From positions 40,574-104,573 of the forward strand of contig NZ_AJKI01000014.1 in assembly GCF_000259075.1 (NCBI RefSeq): a stretch of DNA of 64,000 nt, read 5' to 3'. The notes under the pieces were generated by a model. That model was not told the origin of the DNA. It saw nothing but the letters and a program-made list of their open reading frames with translations, and searched no databases. Both the position numbers and the translations under genes were made by a program. Below are positions 42,384-51,117 of this stretch, piece by piece. The stretch's first letter is position 1. The number at the start of each line of letters is the position of its first letter. Source of the DNA: Marinilabilia salmonicolor JCM 21150 (lineage in GTDB: Bacteria; Bacteroidota; Bacteroidia; Bacteroidales; Marinilabiliaceae).

Positions 42384-42965
42384 ATGAAACATACATCTAT
42401 TACATCACTTCAGGATTTCAAAGAGCGATTGAAATCGCATCCCAACCTGTTTTTGCTGGTATACAAAAAGGGTTCTGAACAAAGCAACTGTGCCCTTTCA
42501 AACCTCGACGCCATGAAGTCTGATAATGCGACTCCTGTGTTCTCGGTAAACGTTGCCGAAGTGAAAGATGTTCATCCCGAGTACAATATCAATTCGGCCC
42601 CCACGCTGATAGAATTCAAGAAAGAAACTCCTGCACGCTATCTGAAAGGATGCCACCGGGAGGGAGCTCTGGAGGCTTTTTTTAACCCACATGCCATCAT
42701 CAGCAACGCCAAAGATAATCAGAGACAGAAACAGGTAATTGTCTATTCCACTCCCACTTGTTCGTGGTGCAGAACCTTAAAAGATTACCTAAAAAACAAT
42801 CAGATTCAGTTCAGGGATATTGATGTAAGTAAGGATGAAAAAGCCGCTGCCGAGATGGTTAATCGAAGTGGTCAGCAAGGAGTGCCCCAAAGCCTGATTG
42901 ACGGTCAGGTAGTGGTTGGGTTCGACAGAAACAGAATAAACAGCCTCTTAGGCATCAATGCATAA
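42384..42965 (+). CDS. Thioredoxin-like/glutaredoxin fusion protein
   Basis: 193 residues in two parts. The N-terminal half (about 1-100) is thioredoxin-like (LFLLVYKKGSEQSNCALSNLDAM, PVFSVNVAEVKDVHPEYNINSAPTLIEFK) with a cis-Pro region but a single Cys instead of CxxC, so it is unlikely to be a normal dithiol reductase. The C-terminal half (about 110-193) is a glutaredoxin with active site TCSWC and GVPQSLIDGQVVVGFD. Such pairs occur in Bacteroidales. It precedes a GroES-like gene by 19 bases and probably shares its transcript. The partner proteins are unknown. Confidence 0.88.
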   Translation: MKHTSITSLQDFKERLKSHPNLFLLVYKKGSEQSNCALSNLDAMKSDNATPVFSVNVAEVKDVHPEYNINSAPTLIEFKKETPARYLKGCHREGALEAFFNPHAIISNAKDNQRQKQVIVYSTPTCSWCRTLKDYLKNNQIQFRDIDVSKDEKAAAEMVNRSGQQGVPQSLIDGQVVVGFDRNRINSLLGINA

Positions 42966-42984
42966 TTACTAAAATAAATAAACA

Positions 42985-43272
42985 ATGAAAGAGTTACAAC
43001 CCATTAATCAAAACGTGCTGCTTGAGCTTCAGGATGACAGTTCAGAGCAGACCACTGCCTCGGGAATTATTATTCCTCACAGTGTAAAAAGCAAGGAAAA
43101 AGCCGGAAAAGTTGCAGGAATCAGCAACATAGACAATGCTGAGATTTCTGTTGGAGACTCTGTTCTTTACAAAGAGTTCTCAGGAACCGAACTTGAATTT
43201 GAAGGAAAAAACTTCTTGTTGGTTCCCTATTCCGACATCCTTGGAAAAGTAGTTGAGACCGACGCCATTTAA
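42985..43272 (+). CDS. GroES-family co-chaperone paralogue
   Basis: 95 residues. LQPINQNVLLELQ, TASGIIIPHS (the mobile-loop hydrophobic tripeptide), GKVAG and GDSVLYKEFSGTELEFEGKNFLLVPYSDILG match GroES, but no groEL gene follows. It is probably a second, stress- or redox-linked Cpn10, since it is joined to the glutaredoxin fusion. It ends before a strong terminator. It may act with a GroEL encoded elsewhere; this cannot be tested from the window. Confidence 0.85.
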   Translation: MKELQPINQNVLLELQDDSSEQTTASGIIIPHSVKSKEKAGKVAGISNIDNAEISVGDSVLYKEFSGTELEFEGKNFLLVPYSDILGKVVETDAI

Positions 43273-43319
43273 ACGCTGACGTTTCGCAGACAAAAACATT
43301 TAATTATTCCAATATTCCC

Positions 43320-43349
43320 AAAAAAGGCCGGACTTCACCGGCCTTTTTT
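43320..43349. terminator. Rho-independent terminator after the GroES-like gene
   Basis: AAAAAAGGCCGG and CCGGCCTTTTTT form a perfect 12-bp stem with a short loop and a T-run. Confidence 0.9.
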
Positions 43350-43510
43350 ATTTTCTGAATGGGGAAAAATCAGATTTTTTTTTCAAAACATTCACTAAAT
43401 TGCATTTTAATGAACACCAATCTCCAATAAATCGTTGAATTCTGAGATGGAGGATAACAGCCTGAAAAATCCCGATAAACATTTGAAATTAAAACAAAAG
43501 CATTTTTTAT

Positions 43511-44773
43511 ATGAGCAGCACCCCGATAGTTCCCCATGTGACTTCCGAGATAGGAAATTTAGAAGCTGTAATTCTGCACACCCCCGGCCCTGAAGTGGAA
43601 AATATGACCCCCGGCAATGCAGAGCGCGCACTTTACAGTGACATCCTAAATCTGCCGGTAGCCATAGAAGAGTATCAGCAACTCAACGGAGTACTCAACA
43701 AGGTATCAAAAACATACCAGGTAAAAGATCTGCTGACAGAAATCCTTATTGATCCAGATATAAAAGTCTCGCTTGTGGAGCGCATCTGTACTCAGGAGAA
43801 AGTGCTCAACATCAAAGAAGATTTGCTTTCGCTCAACAACAAAGAACTGGCCACACAGCTTATTGAAGGTGTCGCTCTGAAACGGGATTCACTCACCACA
43901 TTTCTTTCTGATGAAAGATACGCACTGCGGCCATTACACAACTTCTTCTTCACCCGTGATGCTTCGGTTACCGTTTACAACCAGGTAATGATTTCCAAAA
44001 TGGCCAATAAAGTAAGAGAACGGGAGTCTATAATCATGGATGCCATTTTTAACTTTTCACCACATTTCAAAACCACCACCATCAACCCTATGGGCACCTG
44101 GCATGTAGGCTCCGAAACTTTTATTGAAGGCGGAGATGTCCTCATCGCCAGAGACGATATCCTTATTGTCGGTAACGGAACCAGAACATCCACTCAGGGC
44201 ATTGATTTTCTGGCAGAGCAGATAAAAACACAAAAAGGGAAAAAACACATTGTGGTACAACAACTCCCGGAATCCCCTGAGTCTTTCATCCATTTGGATA
44301 TGATTTTCACTTTACTAGACAAGGATACCTGTATGATATACGAACCATTGTTACGTCAGGAGAATTCATTTGCCACCATCCTTATGACCATAGAAAACGG
44401 TGTGGTAAAAGAGATCTCCCGACAAGCAGGTTTACTTCAATGCCTGAAAAGTCTGGGAATGGATCTGAGACCTGTGCCTTGTGGAGGAACAGATTTATGG
44501 CAGCAGGAGCGGGAACAATGGCACAGCGGAGCAAATTTCTTTGCTCATGGCCCCGGAAAGCTAATCGGTTATGCCAGAAACGTACACACCCTGGAAGCAC
44601 TCAACCAGGCAGGCTTTTCCATTATCAAAGCTTCAGATGTAATCAGCAACAAAACAGATCTTTCCGATTACGAAAAATATGTTATCACCATCGAGGGATC
44701 AGAACTGCCCCGCGGAGGCGGTGGTGCCCGCTGCATGACAATGCCTGTAAGGAGATCAAAAGTTAACTGGTAG
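43511..44773 (+). CDS. arcA: Arginine deiminase
   Basis: 420 residues, standard length. N-terminus EIGNLEAVILHTPGPEVENMTP; the substrate-binding FTRDAS; ETFIEGGDVLI; GTWHVGSE with the catalytic His; and GGGGARCMTMPVRR with the catalytic Cys at the C-terminus. It hydrolyses arginine to citrulline and ammonia. The rest of the arc operon (arcB, arcC, arcD) is absent, so the enzyme may serve acid resistance, nitrogen supply or citrulline synthesis instead of the full energy pathway. It has its own terminator. Confidence 0.96.
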   Translation: MSSTPIVPHVTSEIGNLEAVILHTPGPEVENMTPGNAERALYSDILNLPVAIEEYQQLNGVLNKVSKTYQVKDLLTEILIDPDIKVSLVERICTQEKVLNIKEDLLSLNNKELATQLIEGVALKRDSLTTFLSDERYALRPLHNFFFTRDASVTVYNQVMISKMANKVRERESIIMDAIFNFSPHFKTTTINPMGTWHVGSETFIEGGDVLIARDDILIVGNGTRTSTQGIDFLAEQIKTQKGKKHIVVQQLPESPESFIHLDMIFTLLDKDTCMIYEPLLRQENSFATILMTIENGVVKEISRQAGLLQCLKSLGMDLRPVPCGGTDLWQQEREQWHSGANFFAHGPGKLIGYARNVHTLEALNQAGFSIIKASDVISNKTDLSDYEKYVITIEGSELPRGGGGARCMTMPVRRSKVNW

Positions 44774-44774
44774 T

Positions 44775-44812
44775 AAAAAATCCCCGGGAAAAATTCCCCG
44801 GGGATTTTTTTA
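44775..44812. terminator. Bidirectional terminator between arcA and sucC
   Basis: AAAAATCCCCGGG and CCCGGGGATTTTT are a perfect 13-bp pair, T-runs on both strands. Confidence 0.9.
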
Positions 44813-44880
44813 ATAAGCAATCTCTATTCTAAAAAAGAGTTTCTCAGGACACTAGTGTCATGTCAAGCATAAAGAATTTA

Positions 44881-46068
44881 TTAAACCACTTCTTTCACAA
44901 TATCTGCGGCTTCTTTCAACGTAATTGCAGAGCGTACTTTTAACCCTGAGTTATCAATTACTGCTTTTCCCTCTTCAGCATTGGTCCCCTGTAACCTCAC
45001 AATAACAGGAACTTCAATATCCCCAAGGTTCTTATAGGCTTCAACTACCCCAGAAGCCACTCTATCGCAACGTACAATACCACCAAAGACATTGATCAAC
45101 ACAGCTTTCACAGCGGAATCAGACAAGATAATTTTCAACCCTGCTTCTACTGTTTCAGCATTGGCGCCACCTCCCACATCCAGAAAATTGGCAGGCTCTC
45201 CGCCCGACAATTTAATAATGTCCATGGTGGCCATTGCCAATCCGGCTCCATTGACCATACAACCAACATTTCCATCAAGTTTCACAAAATTAAGGTTGTT
45301 CTTTCCTGCTTCGGTTTCGGTTGCATCTTCCTCATTCAAATCGCGCATATCAGCCAGATCGGGATGTCTGAACAATGCATTGTCATCCAGATTCACTTTT
45401 GCATCTACCGCAAGAATCTTATCGTCGGTCGTCTTTAGTACCGGATTTATCTCAAAAAGTGAAGCATCTACAGCTACATAAGCTCTGTACAGAGCTGCAA
45501 CAAACCTTGTCATCTCCTTAAATGCCTGACCTTCCAGCCCAAGATTAAAGGCAATCTTACGTGCCTGAAAAGGCAAAACACCTGTACCGGGATCTATCTC
45601 TTCCTTAAATATCAGTTCAGGGGTTTTATCCGCCACCTCTTCAATATCCACCCCTCCCTCGGCAGAATACATAATCGTATTCTTTCCGGTTTCTCTGTTA
45701 AGCAGAACACTCATATAGTATTCTTTCTTCTCGGAAGGACCGGGATAATAGACATCCTGTGCAATCAGAATCTTTCTGACCTTCTTGCCTTCAGGACCAG
45801 TTTGATGGGTAACCAATTGCATACCAATCATGTCTGTGGCGAGATCTCGAACCTCATCAAGACTTTTAGCCAGCTTCACACCGCCACCTTTTCCTCTGCC
45901 TCCGGCGTGTATCTGAGCTTTTAGCACCCACCAACCTGTGCCGGTTTGCTCTTGAAGTTGTTTTGCAGCTTCTACTGCTTCATCGGCAGTATCAGCAATT
46001 AACCCTTCCTGTATAGAAACACCATTCTGCTTAAGAATTGCCTTTGCCTGGTACTCATGAATATTCAT
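44881..46068 (-). CDS. sucC: Succinate-CoA ligase (ADP-forming) beta subunit
   Basis: 395 residues. N-terminal ATP-grasp MNIHEYQAKAILKQNGVSIQ with AQIHAGGRGKGGGVKLAKS; FEINPVLKT; LDGNVGCMVNGAGLAMATMDIIKL; FLDVGGGANAETVEAGLKIILSD; VLINVFGGIVRCDRVA; LQGTNAEEGKAVIDNSG. It forms succinyl-CoA (or the reverse, with ATP production) in the TCA cycle and fermentation. The alpha subunit gene sucD is not adjacent. The length and motifs are complete. Confidence 0.97.
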   Translation of the reverse strand: MNIHEYQAKAILKQNGVSIQEGLIADTADEAVEAAKQLQEQTGTGWWVLKAQIHAGGRGKGGGVKLAKSLDEVRDLATDMIGMQLVTHQTGPEGKKVRKILIAQDVYYPGPSEKKEYYMSVLLNRETGKNTIMYSAEGGVDIEEVADKTPELIFKEEIDPGTGVLPFQARKIAFNLGLEGQAFKEMTRFVAALYRAYVAVDASLFEINPVLKTTDDKILAVDAKVNLDDNALFRHPDLADMRDLNEEDATETEAGKNNLNFVKLDGNVGCMVNGAGLAMATMDIIKLSGGEPANFLDVGGGANAETVEAGLKIILSDSAVKAVLINVFGGIVRCDRVASGVVEAYKNLGDIEVPVIVRLQGTNAEEGKAVIDNSGLKVRSAITLKEAADIVKEVV

Positions 46069-46136
46069 ATTGTAGATTTTTTTGTGAAAACTATGATTAA
46101 ACGTTCATTTTATTCGTTTGACTTAAAGAGAATCTC

Positions 46137-46144
46137 TAATTTTG
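46137..46144 (+). promoter_or_regulatory. Candidate -7 box of the SpoU methylase gene
   Basis: TAATTTTG matches the consensus. Transcription would start near 46150, only about 7 bases before the ATG at 46157, giving an almost leaderless mRNA. TTTG at 46117-46120 is upstream with a short spacer (16). Confidence 0.5.
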
Positions 46145-46156
46145 TCCCTTAAAAAA

Positions 46157-46705
46157 ATGCGAAAATTAAAACTCAATGAACTTGGCAGAATATCTGTCAA
46201 ACAATTCAAAGAATCTCCTAAAACCCCTATAATTGTTGTTCTGGACAATGTCAGAAGCCTTCACAATGTGGGCAGCATTTTTCGCACATCCGATGCTTTC
46301 CGGCTGGAAGCCGTTTACCTCTGCGGAATTACCTCTGCTCCGCCCCATAAGGAAATTCATAAAACGGCCCTGGGAGCTGAAGATTCGGTAAAATGGCAAT
46401 ACTTTAATGAAACAACAGAGGCCATAGAAAAGTTGAAAAGCAACGGTTATTTACTTCTCGGAATTGAACAAGTGGAGAAAAGTACCCCTTTGGAAGAGTT
46501 TCAAACAGATACGCAACAAAAATATGCAGTGATTCTGGGCAACGAAGTAAAAGGAGTTGACCAGAAAGTAATAGACCTGTGTGACAAATGCCTGGAGATT
46601 CCACAATTCGGAACAAAGCATTCCTTCAACGTCTCTGTTTCGGCGGGAATCGTTCTTTGGGAGTTGTCTAAAAAATGGGTGCTCACGTCAAAGGAGCCCC
46701 AATAA
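46157..46705 (+). CDS. SpoU/TrmH-family RNA 2'-O-methyltransferase
   Basis: I choose ATG 46157; the frame opens with TTG at 46142, which overlaps the promoter -7 box. 182 residues. SPOUT-type motifs: PIIVVLDNVRSLHNVGSIFRTSDAF (motif 1 with NxxR), AVILGNEVKGVDQKVIDLCD (motif 2) and IPQFGTKHSFNVSVSAGIVLWEL (motif 3), forming the SAM-binding trefoil knot. It methylates a ribose in rRNA or tRNA. The lack of an N-terminal substrate-binding domain matches the small TrmH-like group in Bacteroidota. Target base unknown. Confidence 0.92.
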   Translation: MRKLKLNELGRISVKQFKESPKTPIIVVLDNVRSLHNVGSIFRTSDAFRLEAVYLCGITSAPPHKEIHKTALGAEDSVKWQYFNETTEAIEKLKSNGYLLLGIEQVEKSTPLEEFQTDTQQKYAVILGNEVKGVDQKVIDLCDKCLEIPQFGTKHSFNVSVSAGIVLWELSKKWVLTSKEPQ

Positions 46706-46767
46706 TCTAATCAGCAGTAATGTGAAAGGATTGAAAGAAACATATTCTCTCATTCATGAGCCAAAAA

Positions 46768-46795
46768 AAGAGGCTGCCATACGGCAGCCTCTTCT
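46768..46795. terminator. Bidirectional terminator
   Basis: AAGAGGCTGCC and GGCAGCCTCTT form a perfect 11-bp stem with a 4-base loop between convergent genes. Confidence 0.85.
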
Positions 46796-46821
46796 TTTAT
46801 CTTAAAGGTATAAACCTATAC

Positions 46822-48546
46822 TTATTGTACAATTTCTTTGAAAGAAGCATCTTCAAAGTAGCGTGCAAATTCCATATCGGTTGCAGCAACTTCTTTCAGA
46901 GAAGCATCCAACTCAACGGCTTTGTCAAGATTTTCAAACAACATATCAGTGTCATTCTGACGAGCACCAATAATTGCTTTCAAATAGTACTTGATACCTA
47001 CTTCAGCGTCATTGGCATTCAAAGTAGCCAAAGCAGCGTCATAGTTTCCGTTAAGAATCTTAGCCAAGGCAGCGTTGCAATTGTTACTGTTACCAAAGTA
47101 ACGAACAGCCTCGTCGTAGTTGCCATTGTAGATGGCCAACACACCAAGGTTATTGTCCAAAGCAGCACCGGCACCGGCAGCTGAATCAAAATATTCTTTA
47201 GCAGCCTCAACATCGTCTTCATGAAGAGCAATAACACCAAGGTTATTCAACACTACAGGCTCATTAGATTTCATGTTGTTGGCTTTCTCGAAGGCAACTT
47301 TTGCACCATCAACATCACCTTGCTTCATAAGTACAACACCAATGTTGTTCTGAGCTCTCCAGCAATTAGAATGCTGTTCTAAAGCAGCTTTGTAAATATC
47401 AAGTTGCTCTCCCAGATCATCAGTTAAAGTAGCAGCATAAAGAATTTCCTCAAGCTTCAATTCTTCGGGAGAAGAAGAAGCCAGCTCAGAAATCTCATCA
47501 TCAGATTTTCCGATAACTTCTACGTTAACATTCAACTTGGCACGACGCAACTGAGGAAGAATGTCATCAGCAAGTACCTTATAGGTAGCAGCCATGTTTT
47601 TAATTTCTGACTCACGAACTTCAGGATCATTGTGTGTAGAAAGAACTCTCAGAATAACGTCTTTATCCTCAATGTCACTCTTCTCAACCAAAGCTTTAAA
47701 TCCTTCCCAGTCTTCGGGAGTGTTACGAAGTTCGAAGAAATCCTCAGCAGTAACATCTTCAACTCCGGCTTTATTCAAAGCACCTTCCAGGTATTTTTTT
47801 GCTGACGCTTCACGATCTCCGGCTAAACGAGTGTTCAAATCAATTGGTCCGTCGGGAGAAGCATAAGCAGAAATATTGGCACCCTTGAACTCTTTGTTGT
47901 CAGCTTCTTTGGCGGCCTTCACAAATTCTGAAAGGGTTTTAATGTCTTCGTTTCTCAATTCTGAGTTACGAACATTTGAACGCTGAATCAGATAATGAAT
48001 ATCAGCTTCGCCAACTTCAGGAGTTACTCGCTGGAAGTTATCTTCTCCAAGAGCAGCCATCGCACCTTTTTTGCCCAGCAATTGAGAAGTTGAAATTACT
48101 CCTTCAGCAATTTTTACTGGCTCAAAGTCAATGGATGAACCACCACGAGTAGCAGTAACACGAACAACGAGATCAGAGACTCTCATATTCTCATTGTAGT
48201 CCACAGTTCCTTCATAAGTAAACTGACCACCATTGGCATAAGAAATCACCTTAGCGTTACCATCAACGCTTTCTCCTTGTAACTCGTAAGGAGCATAAGC
48301 AGTTTCGCCTCCGTCATAAACCAAAACAGGAGTTGCGGTAATTTCTGTTTTCTTATCGAAGTAGCCACCCGGTACTTGTACCTTGATGGTTACAGGCACC
48401 TGACCACCATGTGCTTCCAAAACCTCAGGAGTCACAGTATAGTTAATGTCTGGTGCGTTGTCTTTCATCTTATCCAGACCGGAGCAGCTGGCCAGCAAAG
48501 CAGCAAGTGCAACAGTCGCAAAAAGATTGATCCTTGTTCTTTTCAT
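46822..48546 (-). CDS. TPR-containing cell-envelope lipoprotein with OmpA-like segment
   Basis: 574 residues. Lipoprotein signal MKRTRINLFATVALAALLAS with Cys21. A beta-rich N-part (about 30-165, NYTVTPEVLEAHGGQVPVTI) is followed by an OmpA-like stretch (FKGANISAYASPDGPIDLNTRLAGDREASAKKYL at about 225-262) and tetratricopeptide repeats in the last third (WRAQNNIGVVLMKQGDVDGA, VVLNNLGVIALHEDDVEAA, LDNNLGVLAIYNGNYDEA). It is likely periplasmic and membrane-anchored. A similar architecture is common in Bacteroidales, but the function is unknown to me. A -7 box TAAATTTG lies at 48593-48600. Confidence 0.85.
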   Translation of the reverse strand: MKRTRINLFATVALAALLASCSGLDKMKDNAPDINYTVTPEVLEAHGGQVPVTIKVQVPGGYFDKKTEITATPVLVYDGGETAYAPYELQGESVDGNAKVISYANGGQFTYEGTVDYNENMRVSDLVVRVTATRGGSSIDFEPVKIAEGVISTSQLLGKKGAMAALGEDNFQRVTPEVGEADIHYLIQRSNVRNSELRNEDIKTLSEFVKAAKEADNKEFKGANISAYASPDGPIDLNTRLAGDREASAKKYLEGALNKAGVEDVTAEDFFELRNTPEDWEGFKALVEKSDIEDKDVILRVLSTHNDPEVRESEIKNMAATYKVLADDILPQLRRAKLNVNVEVIGKSDDEISELASSSPEELKLEEILYAATLTDDLGEQLDIYKAALEQHSNCWRAQNNIGVVLMKQGDVDGAKVAFEKANNMKSNEPVVLNNLGVIALHEDDVEAAKEYFDSAAGAGAALDNNLGVLAIYNGNYDEAVRYFGNSNNCNAALAKILNGNYDAALATLNANDAEVGIKYYLKAIIGARQNDTDMLFENLDKAVELDASLKEVAATDMEFARYFEDASFKEIVQ

Positions 48547-48592
48547 AATGTTAACCGAATTATTTGTTCTTGAATAAATCCTATCTTCTATA

Positions 48593-48622
48593 CAAATTTA
48601 GGAATGTTTTTAATAAATGAAA
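48593..48622 (-). promoter_or_regulatory. Promoter of the TPR lipoprotein gene
   Basis: TAAATTTG (48593-48600) with TTTC at 48619-48622, 18 bases upstream, 46 bases before the ATG. Confidence 0.6.
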
Positions 48623-48676
48623 CACTTCAAACACGATTTAATGCAAATATAGCCAATCATAGAAGTTTTTCAACAA

Positions 48677-48842
48677 AAAAATAACGTGACACAAAGAAGA
48701 ATATTCACATTGGACAAAACCCGTTTCATTTTCTCCTGTAAACATCTAACATAAGCCAAACCTTTCAAGGGAAGTAACATAACCGACACCCCTTTAATAG
48801 TGAGGGGATCCAATCGATCATCTTCCCTTATTTGCAGTGCCC
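48677..48842 (-). ncRNA. Candidate small RNA gene (6S-like size)
   Basis: A consensus promoter lies in the S9 peptidase/TPR spacer on the minus strand and drives about 165 nt of non-coding sequence. The transcript has a perfect stem AAGGGAAG/CTTCCCTT enclosing CCCC/GGGG. Its end is a short stem ATGTGA/TCACGT followed by TTATTTTTTT. A 67-residue ORF overlaps part of it but starts upstream of the predicted transcript start and has no family features. 6S RNA is a possibility on size and form; I cannot confirm it. Confidence 0.4.
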
Positions 48843-48848
48843 TTTTTG

Positions 48849-48879
48849 CAAAGATATTTTTGTTATCAAACAATACAAA
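48849..48879 (-). promoter_or_regulatory. Consensus promoter of the candidate small RNA
   Basis: TTTG (48876-48879), 19 bases, TATCTTTG (48849-48856) is an exact match to the Bacteroidota consensus TTTG-N19-TAnnTTTG. No gene starts close downstream: the TPR gene begins 300 bases away and has its own promoter. Confidence 0.75.
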
Positions 48880-48961
48880 TTTTCTCTTTTACAAAGACTA
48901 TTTACAATAATAAGTTTTTTTGCTGACAAAATAAAGTTTTTCACGGTTTTTTAAACCCTGT

Positions 48962-51088
48962 TTACCAATTATATGGTTCCAATCCCATATTGTAAAAAGT
49001 AAATGCATGCGTATCAGCAACCTCTTCAATTTGTTTGGTTACAGGCTTCCCGGCTCCATGTCCGGCTTTGGTCTCAATTCTGATAAGCACAGGATTCTCT
49101 CCTTTGTATTTGTCCTGAAGCGTAGCAATATATTTAAACGAATGTGCAGGAACCACACGGTCATCATGGTCAGCTGTAAAAACAAGGGTGGCGGGATAAT
49201 CTACCCCCGATTTGATATTATGAACGGGTGAGTATCCATATAGATAACGGAACATCTCCTCGCTCTCATCGCTGCGACCGTAATCTCCGGCCCAGGCCCA
49301 ACCTATGGTAAACTTATGATAACGAAGCATATCCATCACCCCCACTGCCGGCAGAGAAACCTGGAACAGTTCGGGCCTCTGATTAACAACAGCTCCCAAC
49401 AAAAGACCACCGTTGGAGCCACCACGAATAGCAATTTTATCCGAATTGGTATAACCCATCTCAATTACTTTCTCTGCAGCAAGGATAAAATCATCAAAAA
49501 CCCTCTGTTTATTCAGCTTAGTACCACCCTGATGCCAGTCTTCTCCGTATTCTCCCCCTCCACGGATGTGCGCATTAACATAAACACCGCCATTTTCAAG
49601 CCAGGGTATCAGACGCACATCAAATCCAGGCGAATAAACAACATTAAATCCTCCGTATCCATAAAGCATCAGGGGATTATTGCCGTCGAGTTCAATACCT
49701 TTTTTATGAACAATATGCAATGGCACCTGGGCTCCGTCTTCTGCTTCGATGAATACCAGCCTGGTTTCATAGTTGTCTCCGTCAAAATCGACCTCCGGCT
49801 CAAAGATTACGTTGCTATCTTTGGTTTCCAGATTAAAGTCAATAACCTGACCGGGGACATTATATGAATCAAAGGAGTAAAACAATTCATCATCATCGCG
49901 AATGGTTCGCAAAGCTCCCACAGAACCTCTTCCCGGCAATTCTATTTCAAAAAGCTCTTCTCCTGAAAAATCAAACACGAGAAGTTTGGATTCGGCATCC
50001 ACCATATAATGTGCCACGGCATACGATTTTGAAAGAGCAACGCCATTAAGCACATCTCCCTTTTCAGCGACCACTTCCTCCCAGTATTCAATTCCGGGGT
50101 TGTCAGGAGTCACAGCCATTATCCGGTAACGGGGGGCATCAAAATCAGTCAGGACCCAATATTTCCCGTTTACCGTTCCCAGATAAGTGGTGTTATTTTC
50201 GAATGATGTATCGGCAACCGCCCACTCATCACCGTTCCATTCCCTAATCAGAAATGAATTATTACTGGTCGATTCACTTCCTGATAGAATAATGCTCTTA
50301 TTGTCATCATCCATTTCTGCAGTGAAATTGCGCAAAGCATTCACAGGATCCTTGTAAATCAACTCATCCTCAGACTGCTTCTCTCCGAGTTTATGATAAA
50401 AAACCTGCTGAAACTCGTTCACATTGGTCAACTCCTCCCCTTTGGCGGGTGCATCATAACGACTGTAAACAAAGCCCTCTTCCCCCATCCATGAAATGCC
50501 GGAAAACTTCACCCATTCCAGATGATCATCCAATTGCTCTCCGGTAGCCACATCCAGGACATAAATTTCACGCCAGTCAGAGCCGCCACGAGATATAGAG
50601 TAAGCCATATAAGTACCATCTTCAGACACTGAATAATCCGAAAGAGCCACGGTTCCGTCTTCAGACAATTTGTTGGGATCAAGCAATACTCTTTCTTCTC
50701 CGTCTATTCCCTCTTTCACATACACAACATATTGATTCTGAAGTCCGTTGTTCCGCATAAAAAACCAATATTTCCCTTTACGAACAGGAGTTCCCTGCTT
50801 TTCGTAATTCCATACTTCGGTGAGTCTCTCTTTTATTTTATCTCGAAATGGAATCTCACTCAGATACTTATTGGTAACTTTCACCTGACGCTGAACCCAG
50901 TCCTTCGTCTCTTCAGACTGGTCATCTTCCAACCATCGATAAGGATCGGCAACCTCGGTCCCGTAATAAACATCAACAGTATCTACTTTTTTGGTTGCCG
51001 GATATTCCGGAGTATCAGGACCTTTATCCTTACAGGAAAATAATGTTGCCATAGCAAGCAGTGCCACAATAATAATTCGATAGTTCAT
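48962..51088 (-). CDS. Prolyl oligopeptidase family serine peptidase (S9), lipoprotein
   Basis: 708 residues. Lipoprotein signal MNYRIIIVALLAMATLFSC (Cys19). The beta-propeller (about 70-430) and the C-terminal alpha/beta hydrolase domain are complete: PLMLYGYGGFNVVYSPGF, HIRGGGEYGEDWHQGG, AIRGGSNGGLLLGAVV (Ser nucleophile), FTADHDDRVVPAHSFKY (Asp) and KAGHGAGKPV (His). It cleaves after Pro in short peptides. As a lipoprotein it should work in the periplasm or at the outer membrane. No operon partner is apparent. Confidence 0.95.
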   Translation of the reverse strand: MNYRIIIVALLAMATLFSCKDKGPDTPEYPATKKVDTVDVYYGTEVADPYRWLEDDQSEETKDWVQRQVKVTNKYLSEIPFRDKIKERLTEVWNYEKQGTPVRKGKYWFFMRNNGLQNQYVVYVKEGIDGEERVLLDPNKLSEDGTVALSDYSVSEDGTYMAYSISRGGSDWREIYVLDVATGEQLDDHLEWVKFSGISWMGEEGFVYSRYDAPAKGEELTNVNEFQQVFYHKLGEKQSEDELIYKDPVNALRNFTAEMDDDNKSIILSGSESTSNNSFLIREWNGDEWAVADTSFENNTTYLGTVNGKYWVLTDFDAPRYRIMAVTPDNPGIEYWEEVVAEKGDVLNGVALSKSYAVAHYMVDAESKLLVFDFSGEELFEIELPGRGSVGALRTIRDDDELFYSFDSYNVPGQVIDFNLETKDSNVIFEPEVDFDGDNYETRLVFIEAEDGAQVPLHIVHKKGIELDGNNPLMLYGYGGFNVVYSPGFDVRLIPWLENGGVYVNAHIRGGGEYGEDWHQGGTKLNKQRVFDDFILAAEKVIEMGYTNSDKIAIRGGSNGGLLLGAVVNQRPELFQVSLPAVGVMDMLRYHKFTIGWAWAGDYGRSDESEEMFRYLYGYSPVHNIKSGVDYPATLVFTADHDDRVVPAHSFKYIATLQDKYKGENPVLIRIETKAGHGAGKPVTKQIEEVADTHAFTFYNMGLEPYNW

Positions 51089-51117
51089 TTTTTTAGATTT
51101 TATACTGATGTAACCGA

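Noticed and set aside
48670..48873. 67-residue minus-strand ORF
   Set aside because: It overlaps a consensus promoter and the structured candidate RNA; its start lies upstream of the predicted transcript start.
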